A DNA stretch of 24,178 nucleotides, taken from the NCBI GenBank assembly GCA_031270585.1, contig JAISXK010000023.1, forward strand, positions 1 through 24,178. Direction: 5' to 3'. The first letter of the stretch is position 1. Each line of letters opens with the position of its first letter. The stretch comes from Clostridiales bacterium. GTDB taxonomy: Bacteria > Bacillota > Clostridia > Christensenellales > CAG-138. A program made the position numbers and the translations under genes. Of the stretch, positions 1-8,391 are shown piece by piece. The notes beneath the pieces were generated by a model. That model was not told where the DNA came from. It worked only from the letters and a program-made list of their open reading frames with translations, and ran no database searches.

Positions 1-58
1 CGCCGGTACGCCACAATATGGCCCGCGCCGCATTGACCATACCACATCCAATCGCCAT
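1..58 (-). CDS. possible start of an unidentified gene, cut by the left window edge
   Basis: Downstream of ispDF on the same strand, an ATG at 58 opens a frame (starting MAIGCGMVNAARA) that runs off the window. An in-frame TGA lies just upstream at 62-64, so the frame cannot start earlier. There is no convincing Shine-Dalgarno sequence and only about 19 codons are visible, so no product can be named. It could equally be chance, because other short frames cross the same bases. Confidence 0.22.
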   Translation of the reverse strand, partial: MAIGCGMVNAARAILWRTG

Positions 59-88
59 GTTTCAACATACAAAAGCCATCGTTTTTGA

Positions 89-1258
89 CTATTTCAAAGT
101 AAAGAGCAAAACCACGGCCGTTGCGCGGATGCATTCGCCGCGCCCTTCGGGGCCCATACCCTCGGTGGTGGTAGCCTTCACGCTCACATACTCGCGCTGC
201 AGGTGCAGGGCGCTGCAAAGCATTTCGCGCATCTCGGGGAAATATTGTACCAGCTTGGGCTGCTCGGCGGTGATTACAATATCCGCGTTGCGCACGCCGT
301 AGCCCGCCGCAGCGATTTCACCCGTTACCTGCCCGAGCAGCTTAAGGCTGGATATATCTCTATACCGCTCGTCATTATCAGGGAACTGTTGACCGATATC
401 CCCCAGTCCTGCCGCACCCAAAAGCGCGTCGATCAGCGCGTGGGTCACGACATCCGCATCGGAATGGCCCAGTAGCCCCTTATCAAACGGCACCTTTACG
501 CCGCTTAGTATCAGGCTGCGGCCGGGTATTAGCCTGTGCACATCCTCACCGTAACCCACGCGCAAACCGCTTTGCGCGCCAAGCCCCGCCGAAGATGAGA
601 ACAAATGCTCTTCCAGCCACACCAGATCGTCGGGCGTGGTGAGCTTGCGGTTGTTGGCATGACCGCGCACAAAACGCACCGCGTGGCCTGAAGCCGCGTA
701 GAGCGAGCTATCGTCCGTGGCGGGCAGACCCGTCTTGCGCGCGCGCTCATACGCGGCAAAGATTTGAAGGTAATCAAACGCCTGCGGGGTTTGCATGCGC
801 AGCATTTCGTCGCGCGGCATGGGCGCCACCTTTTCGCCGCCCTTTGTTACATGCAGCACGGTGTCGCGTATGGGTATGGCGGCCACGCCGCTGTTATACA
901 GGCGCGCGCTATCTATGCACGCCTGTACGAGACTGGGCCGGGCAAGGCAACGCGCGGCGTCATGTATCACGACAATACCCTTCCCGGTTTTTTTAAGGCC
1001 CTTATAAACGGAATCCTGCCGGGTGACGCCGCCGTCGCAAAGCGTAACCGGCACGCCGGCCCTTGCCGCAAGTTGCGTGGCATGCGGTTGTGTGGCTTCG
1101 TTTGTAACGATCACTATTTTATCCACACCGCCTTTGATCAACGCTTCCAGGCTCATGGCCATGGGCGTTTTGCCGTTGGGCAACCTATATAACAGCTTGT
1201 GAAACCCCATGCGACGGCTGTCGCCCGCGCACAGGAGTATGCCTGTCACCTCGCTCAT
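89..1258 (-). CDS. ispDF: IspD-IspF bifunctional enzyme (2-C-methyl-D-erythritol 4-phosphate cytidylyltransferase / MECDP synthase)
   Basis: A 389-residue fusion catalysing two non-consecutive steps of the cytosolic MEP isoprenoid pathway. IspD makes CDP-methylerythritol from MEP and CTP; IspF cyclises the phosphorylated product to MECDP. Residues 1-225 are the IspD half, with a nucleotide-binding LLCAGDSRRMG, the VTRQDSVYKGL motif and HDAARC (usually HDAARP). Residues 232-389 are the IspF half, with metal ligands D239, H241 and H273 (GEDVH and the SDADVVTHA region) and a C-terminal TTTEGMGPEGRGE motif. The frame stays open upstream to 1537, but the start chosen is the ATG at 1258. It overlaps the stop of the S4 gene by 4 bp (ATGA) and puts the IspD motif at the N-terminus. 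The gene is probably translationally coupled to the S4 gene. The fusion is known in several bacterial groups, so it is not novel. Confidence 0.95.
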   Translation of the reverse strand: MSEVTGILLCAGDSRRMGFHKLLYRLPNGKTPMAMSLEALIKGGVDKIVIVTNEATQPHATQLAARAGVPVTLCDGGVTRQDSVYKGLKKTGKGIVVIHDAARCLARPSLVQACIDSARLYNSGVAAIPIRDTVLHVTKGGEKVAPMPRDEMLRMQTPQAFDYLQIFAAYERARKTGLPATDDSSLYAASGHAVRFVRGHANNRKLTTPDDLVWLEEHLFSSSAGLGAQSGLRVGYGEDVHRLIPGRSLILSGVKVPFDKGLLGHSDADVVTHALIDALLGAAGLGDIGQQFPDNDERYRDISSLKLLGQVTGEIAAAGYGVRNADIVITAEQPKLVQYFPEMREMLCSALHLQREYVSVKATTTEGMGPEGRGECIRATAVVLLFTLK

Positions 1259-1506
1259 ACCTCGTCCTCCAGCACGGCATAAAGCTCCTGCGCGTTTGCT
1301 TTGTTCGCGTGTTCCGGCAAGGATAGCACCCGCACATGGAGCGCCCTGTTGCCAAGCCGCAGCGAAAGGGTATCCCCCGCCTTTACATCGGCTGCGGGCT
1401 TTGCCGCGCGGCCGTTCAACAATACACGTCCCTGCGTGCATGCTTCGTTGGCTATCGTGCGGCGTTTGATCAATCGTGAAACCTTCAGGTATATGTCTAA
1501 ACGCAT
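1255..1506 (-). CDS. rqcP: RNA-binding S4 domain protein, RqcP (YabO/Hsp15) type
   Basis: An 83-residue protein that is almost entirely one S4 RNA-binding domain, from MRLDIYLKVSRLIKRR through the RVLLNGRAAKPAADVKAGD turn. Small stand-alone S4 proteins of this length belong to the Hsp15/YabO group. In Bacillus, RqcP stabilises peptidyl-tRNA on 50S subunits and works with RqcH in adding alanine tails to stalled nascent chains. The start is set by AAAGGAG six bases before the ATG. The stop overlaps the ispDF start. In Bacillus the gene lies among mazG/divIC neighbours; here it precedes ispDF. The family is clear; the exact orthologue is inferred from size and domain. Confidence 0.87.
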   Translation of the reverse strand: MRLDIYLKVSRLIKRRTIANEACTQGRVLLNGRAAKPAADVKAGDTLSLRLGNRALHVRVLSLPEHANKANAQELYAVLEDEV

Positions 1507-1582
1507 AACGCTCCTTTATTGAATGGCATAACGCCAAGTTTAGGCATGGCGTGCATATGCGCTGCTTACTGTATCGGAAGAA

Positions 1583-3250
1583 TTATTCCGTGTCAAGCCC
1601 TATGGAAAGCTCCGTGGCGGTGGCAATATTTACAGGCCGGGGTGCCGCCAGGCGGTCATCAAACCATGTGGCAAGCTCTTTGCCGCAGGCCCGTTCAAAA
1701 GCGGATACGATATCGGCCTTTGTGGCGACCCGGTAGGCATTTTCGGCAAAAAAAAGCCGCAGGCCCGCCTTGAAAGCATCCTCGCCGATCTCCTGGTGTA
1801 GCGCCTCAATCAGCGTGGCGCCCCGCCAATATACGGCGTTGTTATAATCGTATTCGTTAGCGTAATCATAAAGAGCGCCGTCAATACGCCCGCCAAGCGG
1901 CGCGCATTCTTCAATATAATATTTATGCAGCGCGCGGTACGCCTCTTCATCCCCCGCCAGCAGCGTGGCGTAAAGGCCGAAATAGCTTGCGAACGCCTCG
2001 TCAATCCAAGGGGCGTTGTATTGGTCGTTGCCCACCAGGCCGTAAAACCACTGGTGCGCCACCTCATGGCGTATGGTAAAGGCAAGCTGTTGCTCGTTAC
2101 CGGGCAGGTACAGTTTCCGCTGCACAAATATCAGGCCGGGGTATTCCATGCCGGTGCCGCTTTGCATTTCGGATTGTGCAATAGTGAGAGTGGGATAGGG
2201 GTATTGTCCCAGATAAGGTTCCAGCACCGCCATGGCCTGCTGCGCAAGCTGCAACCCGCGTCCCGCGCCATCGGCGCTCAGCGCGTAGGACTGTATGGCG
2301 GTACCCCCTCGTGTGGCCTCGGCCCGGCGCATGCCGGGCATAAGCATGCAGGCAAACTCACGCGCATTGGCCGCCGCTATGGTGCTCACGAGCATGCCGT
2401 TTTTTTCCTTTGTGGTTACGCTGCCGGTGGCGGCAATAGCATAACCCGCCGGGTACGCGATGGATACTATGTACTCCGCCGTTTCGCTGTAAAAGGGGTC
2501 GCCAAAACTGTTGTAACCGTCCGCCATCCAAGAGCCATCCTGGTATACGGCCAGTATGGGCCAACAATTGCCCAGTTGAAAGCCCAGTTCCGATCGGCCA
2601 TAGCGCGCGTTGCGCAGGGGCACATCCAGCACGAATTCCGCAAAAATCTCCGCCGTATCACCCGGCGCTATTTCTTTTATAAAGGGCACATGCAGCCGCA
2701 TATTGTCGTCGCTGACGTAAAAATACGCTATGGTATCGTTGAGGCTGACGGAGCCTATGATGATACCGCCCTTGGAAAATCCGTTGTAATAGGTCTTTGT
2801 TTCCGCAGCCGCGCCAGGACTGTCCGCCGTATAATAGGCGTTGGCCGGCAGATGAAACACCAACTCGTAAAGCGTATCCGGCGTGGTGTTTTCGTATAAT
2901 ACGCGCATATAGGCGGTGATGCGGTTGTAGGGCTCTGAAACAATGGCCGCAATTTCATAGCGCGTACTGGGCGCGTTAACGGGCCTGCCAGCTGTCGCGG
3001 GGCTTATCTCCGCTTCCGAATCATACGCCGGCGTGGCGGCGGGGGTAACCGCCGGTACGGTTGTTGTGGGCGCCGCTGTGGGCGGCGTTGCCGCTGCCGG
3101 CATCAGGGCGCCGGCAGGCGGAGCCGCATCGGGCGGCAACACGCCCGCAAAGAAAAGCGCCGCCACTACGGCTGCGGTTCCCACGGGCACCCAAAGCAAA
3201 ACATGCCAGTTTATTTTTTTTCTATTATTATGCCGTTTTATTCTTCGCAT
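1583..3250 (-). CDS. membrane-anchored M1-family zinc metallopeptidase
   Basis: A 555-residue protein. A basic N-terminus (1-16) is followed by one hydrophobic segment (about 17-38), then a low-complexity Ala/Pro/Thr linker (about 40-77), so the catalytic part should lie outside the cell. The gluzincin zinc site is complete: HEVAH at 395-399 and a third ligand, E418, after 18 residues in WIDEAF. The substrate-recognition GxMEN motif appears as GMEYPG (367-372), and a YWRGA segment near the C-terminus probably carries the catalytic tyrosine. M1 enzymes remove N-terminal residues from peptides. The frame opens at 3322, but AAGGGA six bases before the ATG at 3250 supports the shorter start. It lies 29 bp downstream of a solute-binding-like gene, probably in one transcript. 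The physiological substrate is unknown. Confidence 0.88.
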   Translation of the reverse strand: MRRIKRHNNRKKINWHVLLWVPVGTAAVVAALFFAGVLPPDAAPPAGALMPAAATPPTAAPTTTVPAVTPAATPAYDSEAEISPATAGRPVNAPSTRYEIAAIVSEPYNRITAYMRVLYENTTPDTLYELVFHLPANAYYTADSPGAAAETKTYYNGFSKGGIIIGSVSLNDTIAYFYVSDDNMRLHVPFIKEIAPGDTAEIFAEFVLDVPLRNARYGRSELGFQLGNCWPILAVYQDGSWMADGYNSFGDPFYSETAEYIVSIAYPAGYAIAATGSVTTKEKNGMLVSTIAAANAREFACMLMPGMRRAEATRGGTAIQSYALSADGAGRGLQLAQQAMAVLEPYLGQYPYPTLTIAQSEMQSGTGMEYPGLIFVQRKLYLPGNEQQLAFTIRHEVAHQWFYGLVGNDQYNAPWIDEAFASYFGLYATLLAGDEEAYRALHKYYIEECAPLGGRIDGALYDYANEYDYNNAVYWRGATLIEALHQEIGEDAFKAGLRLFFAENAYRVATKADIVSAFERACGKELATWFDDRLAAPRPVNIATATELSIGLDTE

Positions 3251-3279
3251 TGCGATCCCTTTTTTATAAATGTTACCCG

Positions 3280-4197
3280 TCACGAAACCTTGTATGCGCT
3301 TATGCCATATTGAATGGCCCATTGGTCAAGCTTGCCTTCGTTTTGCATTTCTTGTATTACAAGATCCGCCAGTAGCGCCAGCGCGGAATATTCCGCCAGA
3401 GATACCGCCACATAATCCACCGCGCCAAGGCGCGTATCGGCGACAGTAATATCCCAATCCAGCAGGGTTTGCGCCTGACGCCCGGGCACGGCTATATACG
3501 GCACCTCGTTCTTTTTCAGTGCCAGCGCCATATCGGGGTAGGATGCGTATGTGCGGCTGGTAAGCGCTGTCTTGTAATCCGTGTTGTAAATGTTTAGCGC
3601 CCGCAGTTCCGCGCTGCCGTCGATAAACCCGATCTCTTGATCTGCAAGCGCCACGCTTTCATACCCGGGCCTGCAAAGCAGATAAATGCCCTCTTTAAAA
3701 TAGCTGCCGGAATACATATATGCCTCGTTATCGGTGTTCCATTGCCTGCTGAACGTTAAATCGATGGCGCCGGAAACAAGCTTGGCCAGCGCGCTGCTTT
3801 GGGTAACGGGCACAAGCTCCAGCGATACGTCCGTGTCCACATCGGGGAATATGCGCCTGGCCGTCGCGCGCGCGATCTCTATCTCGTACCCCGCGCCGTT
3901 TTCGGCAAAGCCTGGCACATTGGTGCGCACGCCCACACGCAACACCCCCATGCGCTGTATGCGCTGCACCTCGGGCGCGTTGAGATATTGCGTGGAGGGC
4001 CGCATAACCAATATAAGCAAAGTCAACACCCCCGCGATACCGATCAGTATTACCGCCAGGCGGATGTTGTGAAATAAACGTTTGTTTTTATATTGTCTGC
4101 GCCGTTTTTGCTGGAATTGCGCTTTGTGATTCTCTTCCATATAGCTGTATTCTAAACGAAAGGCGTGGTTTTGGCAAATGGGCTTTTCATTATTCAT
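3280..4197 (-). CDS. membrane-anchored transporter substrate-binding-like protein (SBP_bac_3 type)
   Basis: A 305-residue protein with a very basic cytoplasmic N-terminus (QKRRRQYKNKR, about 30-40), a single transmembrane segment (about 46-65), and an extracellular domain that begins like amino-acid-binding proteins (RMGVLRVGVRTNVPGF, then GYEIEIARATARRIF). Features such as LVSGAIDLTFS and ADLVIQEMQNEGKLDQWAIQYG match the two-lobed family 3 solute-binding fold. It has no lipobox, so it is held by an uncleaved anchor. No permease or ATPase gene adjoins it, so it may be an orphan receptor or sensor rather than a transporter part. The start is uncertain: ATG at 4197, or ATG at 4140 (MEENHK), neither with a strong ribosome binding site. 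The ligand cannot be predicted. Confidence 0.75.
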   Translation of the reverse strand: MNNEKPICQNHAFRLEYSYMEENHKAQFQQKRRRQYKNKRLFHNIRLAVILIGIAGVLTLLILVMRPSTQYLNAPEVQRIQRMGVLRVGVRTNVPGFAENGAGYEIEIARATARRIFPDVDTDVSLELVPVTQSSALAKLVSGAIDLTFSRQWNTDNEAYMYSGSYFKEGIYLLCRPGYESVALADQEIGFIDGSAELRALNIYNTDYKTALTSRTYASYPDMALALKKNEVPYIAVPGRQAQTLLDWDITVADTRLGAVDYVAVSLAEYSALALLADLVIQEMQNEGKLDQWAIQYGISAYKVS

Positions 4198-4762
4198 CCA
4201 ACGTTCATAAGTTCGCCGCGTGGTAGAAAAGCTGCTTCCTGCGTTGGGGATATAACCCGACTTTGGTATCAGACATTAAAAATGCAAAACCAACTCCCGA
4301 GACTGATCCGCGCGCCATGAAGCGCATTAAGCCGCCTGACGGCGTCGCAAACAGGCATCGCGCTTCATGAGCGGCGGCAAGAACCTCTCATCGGCAGCGT
4401 GACGGCGTTTGCGGTTATAGTAAGCCATCCGCTCGAAAACATAGCCTCTCACCGCATTGCGGGTAAACCTGTACAGCGGTAAACGGCAGAGCGGTTCCGT
4501 CTTCATAAAGTAGCGAAAAAGCTCTCCATACGGGCGTTATCGGCACATGTACCCGCTCGCCCCATGCTCTGCCGGAAACCTTACTGCCAAGGGTGCGCGC
4601 TTTTATGGGAAGAGTACAAAAAAATCTCACCCCCGCTTTCGTTGGCTCTATTGATTGCAACAAAATCCGTCCCGCCTTTCGCCGCGTTTTAGGACGGTTT
4701 ATTGCCCCTTTTCCCGGCCTGAAAATTTCCTTTGGGCATGAACCCTGACCAAAGCGCTGCGA
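4198..4762. other. intergenic region between ileS and the solute-binding gene
   Basis: This gap of more than 560 bp holds the IS3 transposase remnant at about 4327-4616. I see no other gene. The stretch 4198-4320, which should carry the promoter of the solute-binding gene, shows no high-scoring promoter pair. 4617-4762, just past the ileS stop, shows no strong intrinsic terminator. Confidence 0.6.
4327..4616 (-). pseudogene. IS3-family transposase (OrfB) 3' remnant, frameshifted
   Basis: Reading the minus strand in shifting frames recovers the C-terminal third of an IS3-type DDE integrase. From about 4571 the frame gives QSMGRAG, then DNARMESFFATL, which matches the catalytic-glutamate block of these enzymes (commonly DNAxMESFFxTLKTE). 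The frame then breaks at about 4504-4506; the next frame continues KTEPL, then RNAVRGYVFERMAYYNRKRRHAA, ending at TAA (4327-4329). YNRKRRH is the familiar IS3 tail motif. Upstream, YSSHKSA resembles the preceding block but is again interrupted by a stop. No 5' end, OrfA or clear terminal inverted repeats were seen, so this is a dead fossil. Confidence 0.78.
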
Positions 4763-7700
4763 CTATACTTTCTTCACGCCTAGCGTCACCGCCTCGCCGT
4801 TGATAACCCACTCTTTCACATAGCCCGCTGGCGTGGTCTCTTCCATGGAGCGGGCCAAGGTATCCCCCGCGATATCGGCGTAAAAGCGCCCGCATATATC
4901 CGCTATGCGCGCGTTGCCGGCGTAGGTGACGATGATATGATCCGTCACGTCAAAATCCGCTTCCTTGCGCATGGTCTGTATTTTGCTCACCAGCTCACGC
5001 ACAAAGCCCTCATCTATCAAAGCGGGCGTCATCGCGCAATTCAACACTACGGAAAGCGCGCGCTCCGTTACGGTATAATAGCCTTCCTTCTGGACGGGCT
5101 CGACGAGCACGTCTCCGGCTTCCAGCGAAACTTCGGCGCCTTCTATCACAAAGGTATAGGGCTTGCCGGCGTTATGGGCCTTTACCACCTCGTCACCAAC
5201 GCCGTCTCCCGCAAGATACGCGTTGATTCTGGGCAATATTTTACCGTAACGCGGCCCCAGAGTCTTCAATTGCGGCTTGGCTTTATACGAAATATAGGAC
5301 GAGGCGTCCTGCACAAAACGCACCTCTTTTACGTTGAGCTCTTCGGCGATGATGGATACGTATCCATCCGGCAGGGCCTCGCCCTGCACCATCAGACAGG
5401 GCAACGGCTGCCTGTTTTTGATGGCGGCGTTGTTGCGCGCGGCGCGGCCCAGCACGACGATGTCCAGCACGCGGCGCATATTGGTTTCCAGCGCCGTGTC
5501 GATAAAGCTATCGTCCGCTTGGGGGTAATCGCACAGATGCACGCTAACCAGCGCGCCGGGGTTCACGCCGCGCACAATGTTCTGGTAAATCATCTCCGCT
5601 ATAAAGGGCGTAAAGGGCGCGGTCAAACGGCTAAGCGTTTCAAGCGCGGTAAAGAGCGTCATATACGCGGCTTCTTTATCCGGCGTCGTCTCTTTACCCC
5701 AGAAGCGCTCACGGCAGCGGCGCACATACCAGTTGGATAGCTCATCCACGAAAAACTGCAGTAGCCTGCCCGCCTCGGTGATGCGCAGCGCGTCCAGATG
5801 CGCCGTAACCTCACGCGTTACCGTATGCAACCGTGAGAGTGCCCAGCGATCCATCTCGGTGAGGTTTTCACGCCGCAATTGGTGCGCATAGGGGTTAAAC
5901 GCGTCAATTTGAGCGTACAGCACATAAAACGCGTATGTGTTCCACAGCGTGCCCATAAATTTGCGCTGGCTTTCGTTTACGGCTTCATCGTAAAAACGGT
6001 TGGGCAACCACGGCATGGATGACGTAAAGAAATACCACCGCACGGCGTCGGCGCCCTGCTTGTCGAGCACGTCCCACGGGTCGATCACATTGCCCAGATG
6101 CTTGCTCATCTTTTTGCCGTCCTTATCCTGCACATGGCCCAGCACGATGCAGCTCAAAAACGCCGGGTCGTCAAACAGACAGGCGGAAAGCGCCAGCAGC
6201 GTATAAAACCAGCCGCGGGTTTGGTCTACGGCCTCGCTGATAAAGTCGGCGGGGTAATGCACTTTCCAGTATTCCCGGTTTTCAAACGGGTAATGCAGTT
6301 GCGCAAACGACATGGCGCCGCTGTCAAACCAGCAGTCCAGCACCTCGGGCTCGCGCCGCATGGCCTTGCCGCATTCCGGGCAGGATATCTCCACCTCGTC
6401 GATATACGGCTTGTGCAGCTCTATATCTGCCGGCACATTTTTCCCCAGCGCGCACAACTCCTCGCGGCTACCCACCACATGCATATGGCCGCAGTTCTTA
6501 CACGTCCATACGGGTAACGGGGTGCCCCAATACCGCTCGCGCGAGACGCTCCAATCGATCACGTTTTCCACGAAGTTGCCCATGCGGCCCTCTTTAATGT
6601 TGTCGGGCACCCAGTATACGCGGCGGTTAAACGCCACCAGTTTGTCGCGCACGGCGGTCATCCTGATAAACCAGCTCGCGCGCGCGTAATAGATCAGCGG
6701 CGTATGGCAACGCCAGCAGAAGGGATAGTTGTGTTGAAATTTTTCCGTTCTATACAGCAGCCCGTTTTCTTTGAGCGCCGCGATTACAGCGTGGTCGGCG
6801 TCCTTTACATACATGCCGTCCCACGGGGTGCCGCCGCACATATTCCCGCGGGGATCCACCAATTGCACGAAGGGCAAATCCCATTCCTTGCCGATGCGCG
6901 AATCGTCCTCGCCAAACGCAGGCGCAATATGCACCACGCCTGTGCCGTCGCTAAGCGATACATAATGATCGCTCACAATAAAATACGCGTCTTTGCCGCC
7001 CAAATCCAGCTTCAGATCAAAAAGCGGCGCATAGCGCTTCCGTTCCAGATCTTTGCCCAGGCAGGTAGAGAGTACGGTGTAATTGTCATAGCCCAGCACG
7101 CTATCCAGGAGAGCCTCCGCCAGAATATACGTTTCGCCACCCGACGCCGCGCGCGCATAGGTCTCTTTGGCGTTTACGCAAAGCGCCAGGTTGGAAGGAA
7201 GCGTCCAAGGCGTAGTCGTCCACGCCAACACATAGGCGTCCTCGTCACGCAGTTTAAATTTGGCGATGGCGGACGTATCCTCCACATCCTCATACCCCTG
7301 TGCCACTTCGTGGGAGGATAGCGCGGTGCCACAGCGCGGGCAGTAGGGCACGGTTTTATGCCCCTTATACAATAGCCCCTTTTCGTGAATCTGCTTGATG
7401 GCCCACCAACCGCTCTCGATATAATCGTTCTCATAGGTAATGTAGGGGTGCTTCATATCCGCCCAGAAGGCAACGCGGTCGCTGATCTCTTCCCAGTCGG
7501 TCTTATATTTCCATACGCTTTCCTTACACTTTTTGATAAAGGCTTCCACGCCGTAGGCCTCGATCTGCTCCTTGCCGTCCAACCCCAGCAGTTTTTCAAC
7601 CTCCAGCTCCACGGGCAGCCCGTGGGTATCCCAGCCGGCTTTACGCATCACATCATATCCTTGCATGCATTTGTAGCGGGGTATCAAATCCTTCACGCAG

Positions 7701-7885
7701 CGCGTGAGTATATGGCCGATATGCGGCTTACCGTTGGCCGTAGGCGGCCCGTCAAAAAACGTGAAAGGCTTTTTGCCCTTACGATGCTGCGTTACGGCGT
7801 CCATCACGTTGTTCTCTTTCCAAAAGTTTAATACTTCAATCTCCCTCGGCACAAAGTCAAGGGTTGTAGGCACCTTTTTGTACAT
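4763..7885 (-). CDS. ileS: isoleucyl-tRNA synthetase, type 2 (IleRS2-like)
   Basis: A 1040-residue class I synthetase that charges tRNA(Ile) with isoleucine in the cytoplasm. Visible motifs are the ATP-binding HIGH (55-58) and KMSKH (592-596, the KMSKS loop), the catalytic-core stretch GWDTHGLPVE, and two zinc-type Cys clusters (YCPRCG; CKNCGH with CPECG). An editing domain follows YVLAWTTTPWTLPSNLAL, with the GTGVVHIAPAFGEDD region. The anticodon-binding part begins near DRWALSRLH, and a long C-terminal extension follows. The DWEEISDRVAFWADM and SSHEVAQGYEDV blocks plus the length indicate the eukaryote-like type 2 form. The frame extends to 8095 through the leader, but AAAGGAG before the ATG at 7885, and the leader terminator upstream, fix the start. 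Confidence 0.97.
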   Translation of the reverse strand: MYKKVPTTLDFVPREIEVLNFWKENNVMDAVTQHRKGKKPFTFFDGPPTANGKPHIGHILTRCVKDLIPRYKCMQGYDVMRKAGWDTHGLPVELEVEKLLGLDGKEQIEAYGVEAFIKKCKESVWKYKTDWEEISDRVAFWADMKHPYITYENDYIESGWWAIKQIHEKGLLYKGHKTVPYCPRCGTALSSHEVAQGYEDVEDTSAIAKFKLRDEDAYVLAWTTTPWTLPSNLALCVNAKETYARAASGGETYILAEALLDSVLGYDNYTVLSTCLGKDLERKRYAPLFDLKLDLGGKDAYFIVSDHYVSLSDGTGVVHIAPAFGEDDSRIGKEWDLPFVQLVDPRGNMCGGTPWDGMYVKDADHAVIAALKENGLLYRTEKFQHNYPFCWRCHTPLIYYARASWFIRMTAVRDKLVAFNRRVYWVPDNIKEGRMGNFVENVIDWSVSRERYWGTPLPVWTCKNCGHMHVVGSREELCALGKNVPADIELHKPYIDEVEISCPECGKAMRREPEVLDCWFDSGAMSFAQLHYPFENREYWKVHYPADFISEAVDQTRGWFYTLLALSACLFDDPAFLSCIVLGHVQDKDGKKMSKHLGNVIDPWDVLDKQGADAVRWYFFTSSMPWLPNRFYDEAVNESQRKFMGTLWNTYAFYVLYAQIDAFNPYAHQLRRENLTEMDRWALSRLHTVTREVTAHLDALRITEAGRLLQFFVDELSNWYVRRCRERFWGKETTPDKEAAYMTLFTALETLSRLTAPFTPFIAEMIYQNIVRGVNPGALVSVHLCDYPQADDSFIDTALETNMRRVLDIVVLGRAARNNAAIKNRQPLPCLMVQGEALPDGYVSIIAEELNVKEVRFVQDASSYISYKAKPQLKTLGPRYGKILPRINAYLAGDGVGDEVVKAHNAGKPYTFVIEGAEVSLEAGDVLVEPVQKEGYYTVTERALSVVLNCAMTPALIDEGFVRELVSKIQTMRKEADFDVTDHIIVTYAGNARIADICGRFYADIAGDTLARSMEETTPAGYVKEWVINGEAVTLGVKKV

Positions 7886-7932
7886 GCTGCAGCTCTCCTT
7901 TTTCGGTATAGCGTACTTGTTACCATAAAGTA

Positions 7933-7970
7933 TAAAATAATAAAGCCCCCGCCCCTTTCGGGGCGCGGAC
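7933..7970 (-). terminator. T-box regulated intrinsic terminator
   Basis: On the minus strand, CCGCGCCCC-GAAA-GGGGCGGGGGC forms a GC-rich hairpin followed by a T-rich run (TTTATTATTTT). It lies directly 3' of the T-box element and 48 bp before the ileS start, the usual place for the terminator that competes with the antiterminator. Confidence 0.88.
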
Positions 7971-8266
7971 TGCCGCGCGTTACCACCCGAGTTAATCCGC
8001 CATGCCGCATGGCTATAGCCGGATCCTCTTTGTCGTATAAAACCACTCGCATCCGCTTGCCGCCATAGGGCGATCCGGCCATGCGTTGTTATCATACGCG
8101 CGCCATAACGGGCGCAACCCGTGCATCCTTACTTGCCAAAGTGGCGTTCACAATGCCGCTCGCGGGTGATGTGGCAACCCCTTTGCGTCATGCCGCGCTT
8201 ACACCGGCCGCAGCTCGCTTCGGGCGCAAAACATGGGCGCCGCCTGTCCCTCTCATCGCAGTACCG
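7933..8266 (-). promoter_or_regulatory. T-box riboswitch leader of ileS, tRNA(Ile) specific
   Basis: On the minus strand the leader shows the conserved T-box core GGGTGGTAACGCG (7975-7988), a terminator immediately after it, and a long structured stem I upstream. The UGGU in the bulge would pair with NCCA of an acceptor whose discriminator base is A, as in tRNA(Ile). The likely specifier codon is ATC at 8168-8170, in CACATCACCC, a position that aligns by eye with other ileS leaders. Uncharged tRNA(Ile) should stabilise the antiterminator and permit ileS transcription. The family call is firm; the specifier is an alignment by eye. Confidence 0.93.
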
Positions 8267-8272
8267 CATACT

Positions 8273-8301
8273 ATTATAGCGCCGTGATATGGTTTTGTAA
8301 A
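8273..8301 (-). promoter_or_regulatory. sigma-A promoter of ileS leader
   Basis: On the minus strand, -35 TTTACA (8296-8301) and -10 TATAAT (8273-8278) are separated by 17 bp. This is a near-consensus housekeeping promoter that places the transcript start at about 8266, at the beginning of the T-box leader. Confidence 0.88.
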
Positions 8302-8391
8302 GCAAAATTGCGACGGCGGGGTGCCCCGCGACGGTTTATGCGACGCAATTTGGCCTTGTGTTTTTGCGCATATGCTGCAATACTACCGATT

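Noticed and set aside
1259..1537. N-terminal extension of the ispDF frame by 93 codons
   Set aside because: It overlaps the whole S4 gene in another frame, and the extra sequence has no IspD features.
1528..1549. Inverted repeat ACGCCA...TGGCGT after the M1 peptidase gene as a terminator
   Set aside because: The stem is only 6 bp, and no T-run follows.
1925..2899. 324-codon open frame on the plus strand
   Set aside because: It is antisense to the M1 peptidase, which has a complete zinc site; the frame has no recognisable domain or start signal.
3030..3130. Repeated GGCGCCGCCG-like DNA in the M1 and deacetylase genes as a DNA repeat family
   Set aside because: These are Ala/Pro/Thr-rich linker codons within exported proteins, not a separate repeat element.
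4415..4663. 82-codon open frame on the minus strand
   Set aside because: It lies in the wrong frame relative to the IS3 remnant; the transposase motifs appear in the other frames.
7886..8095. N-terminal extension of the ileS frame
   Set aside because: It runs through the T-box terminator and lacks family similarity; a strong ribosome binding site precedes 7885.
8233..8391. Upstream extension of the trmN6 frame
   Set aside because: It overlaps the divergent ileS promoter and leader, and the protein family begins at the 8392 Met.
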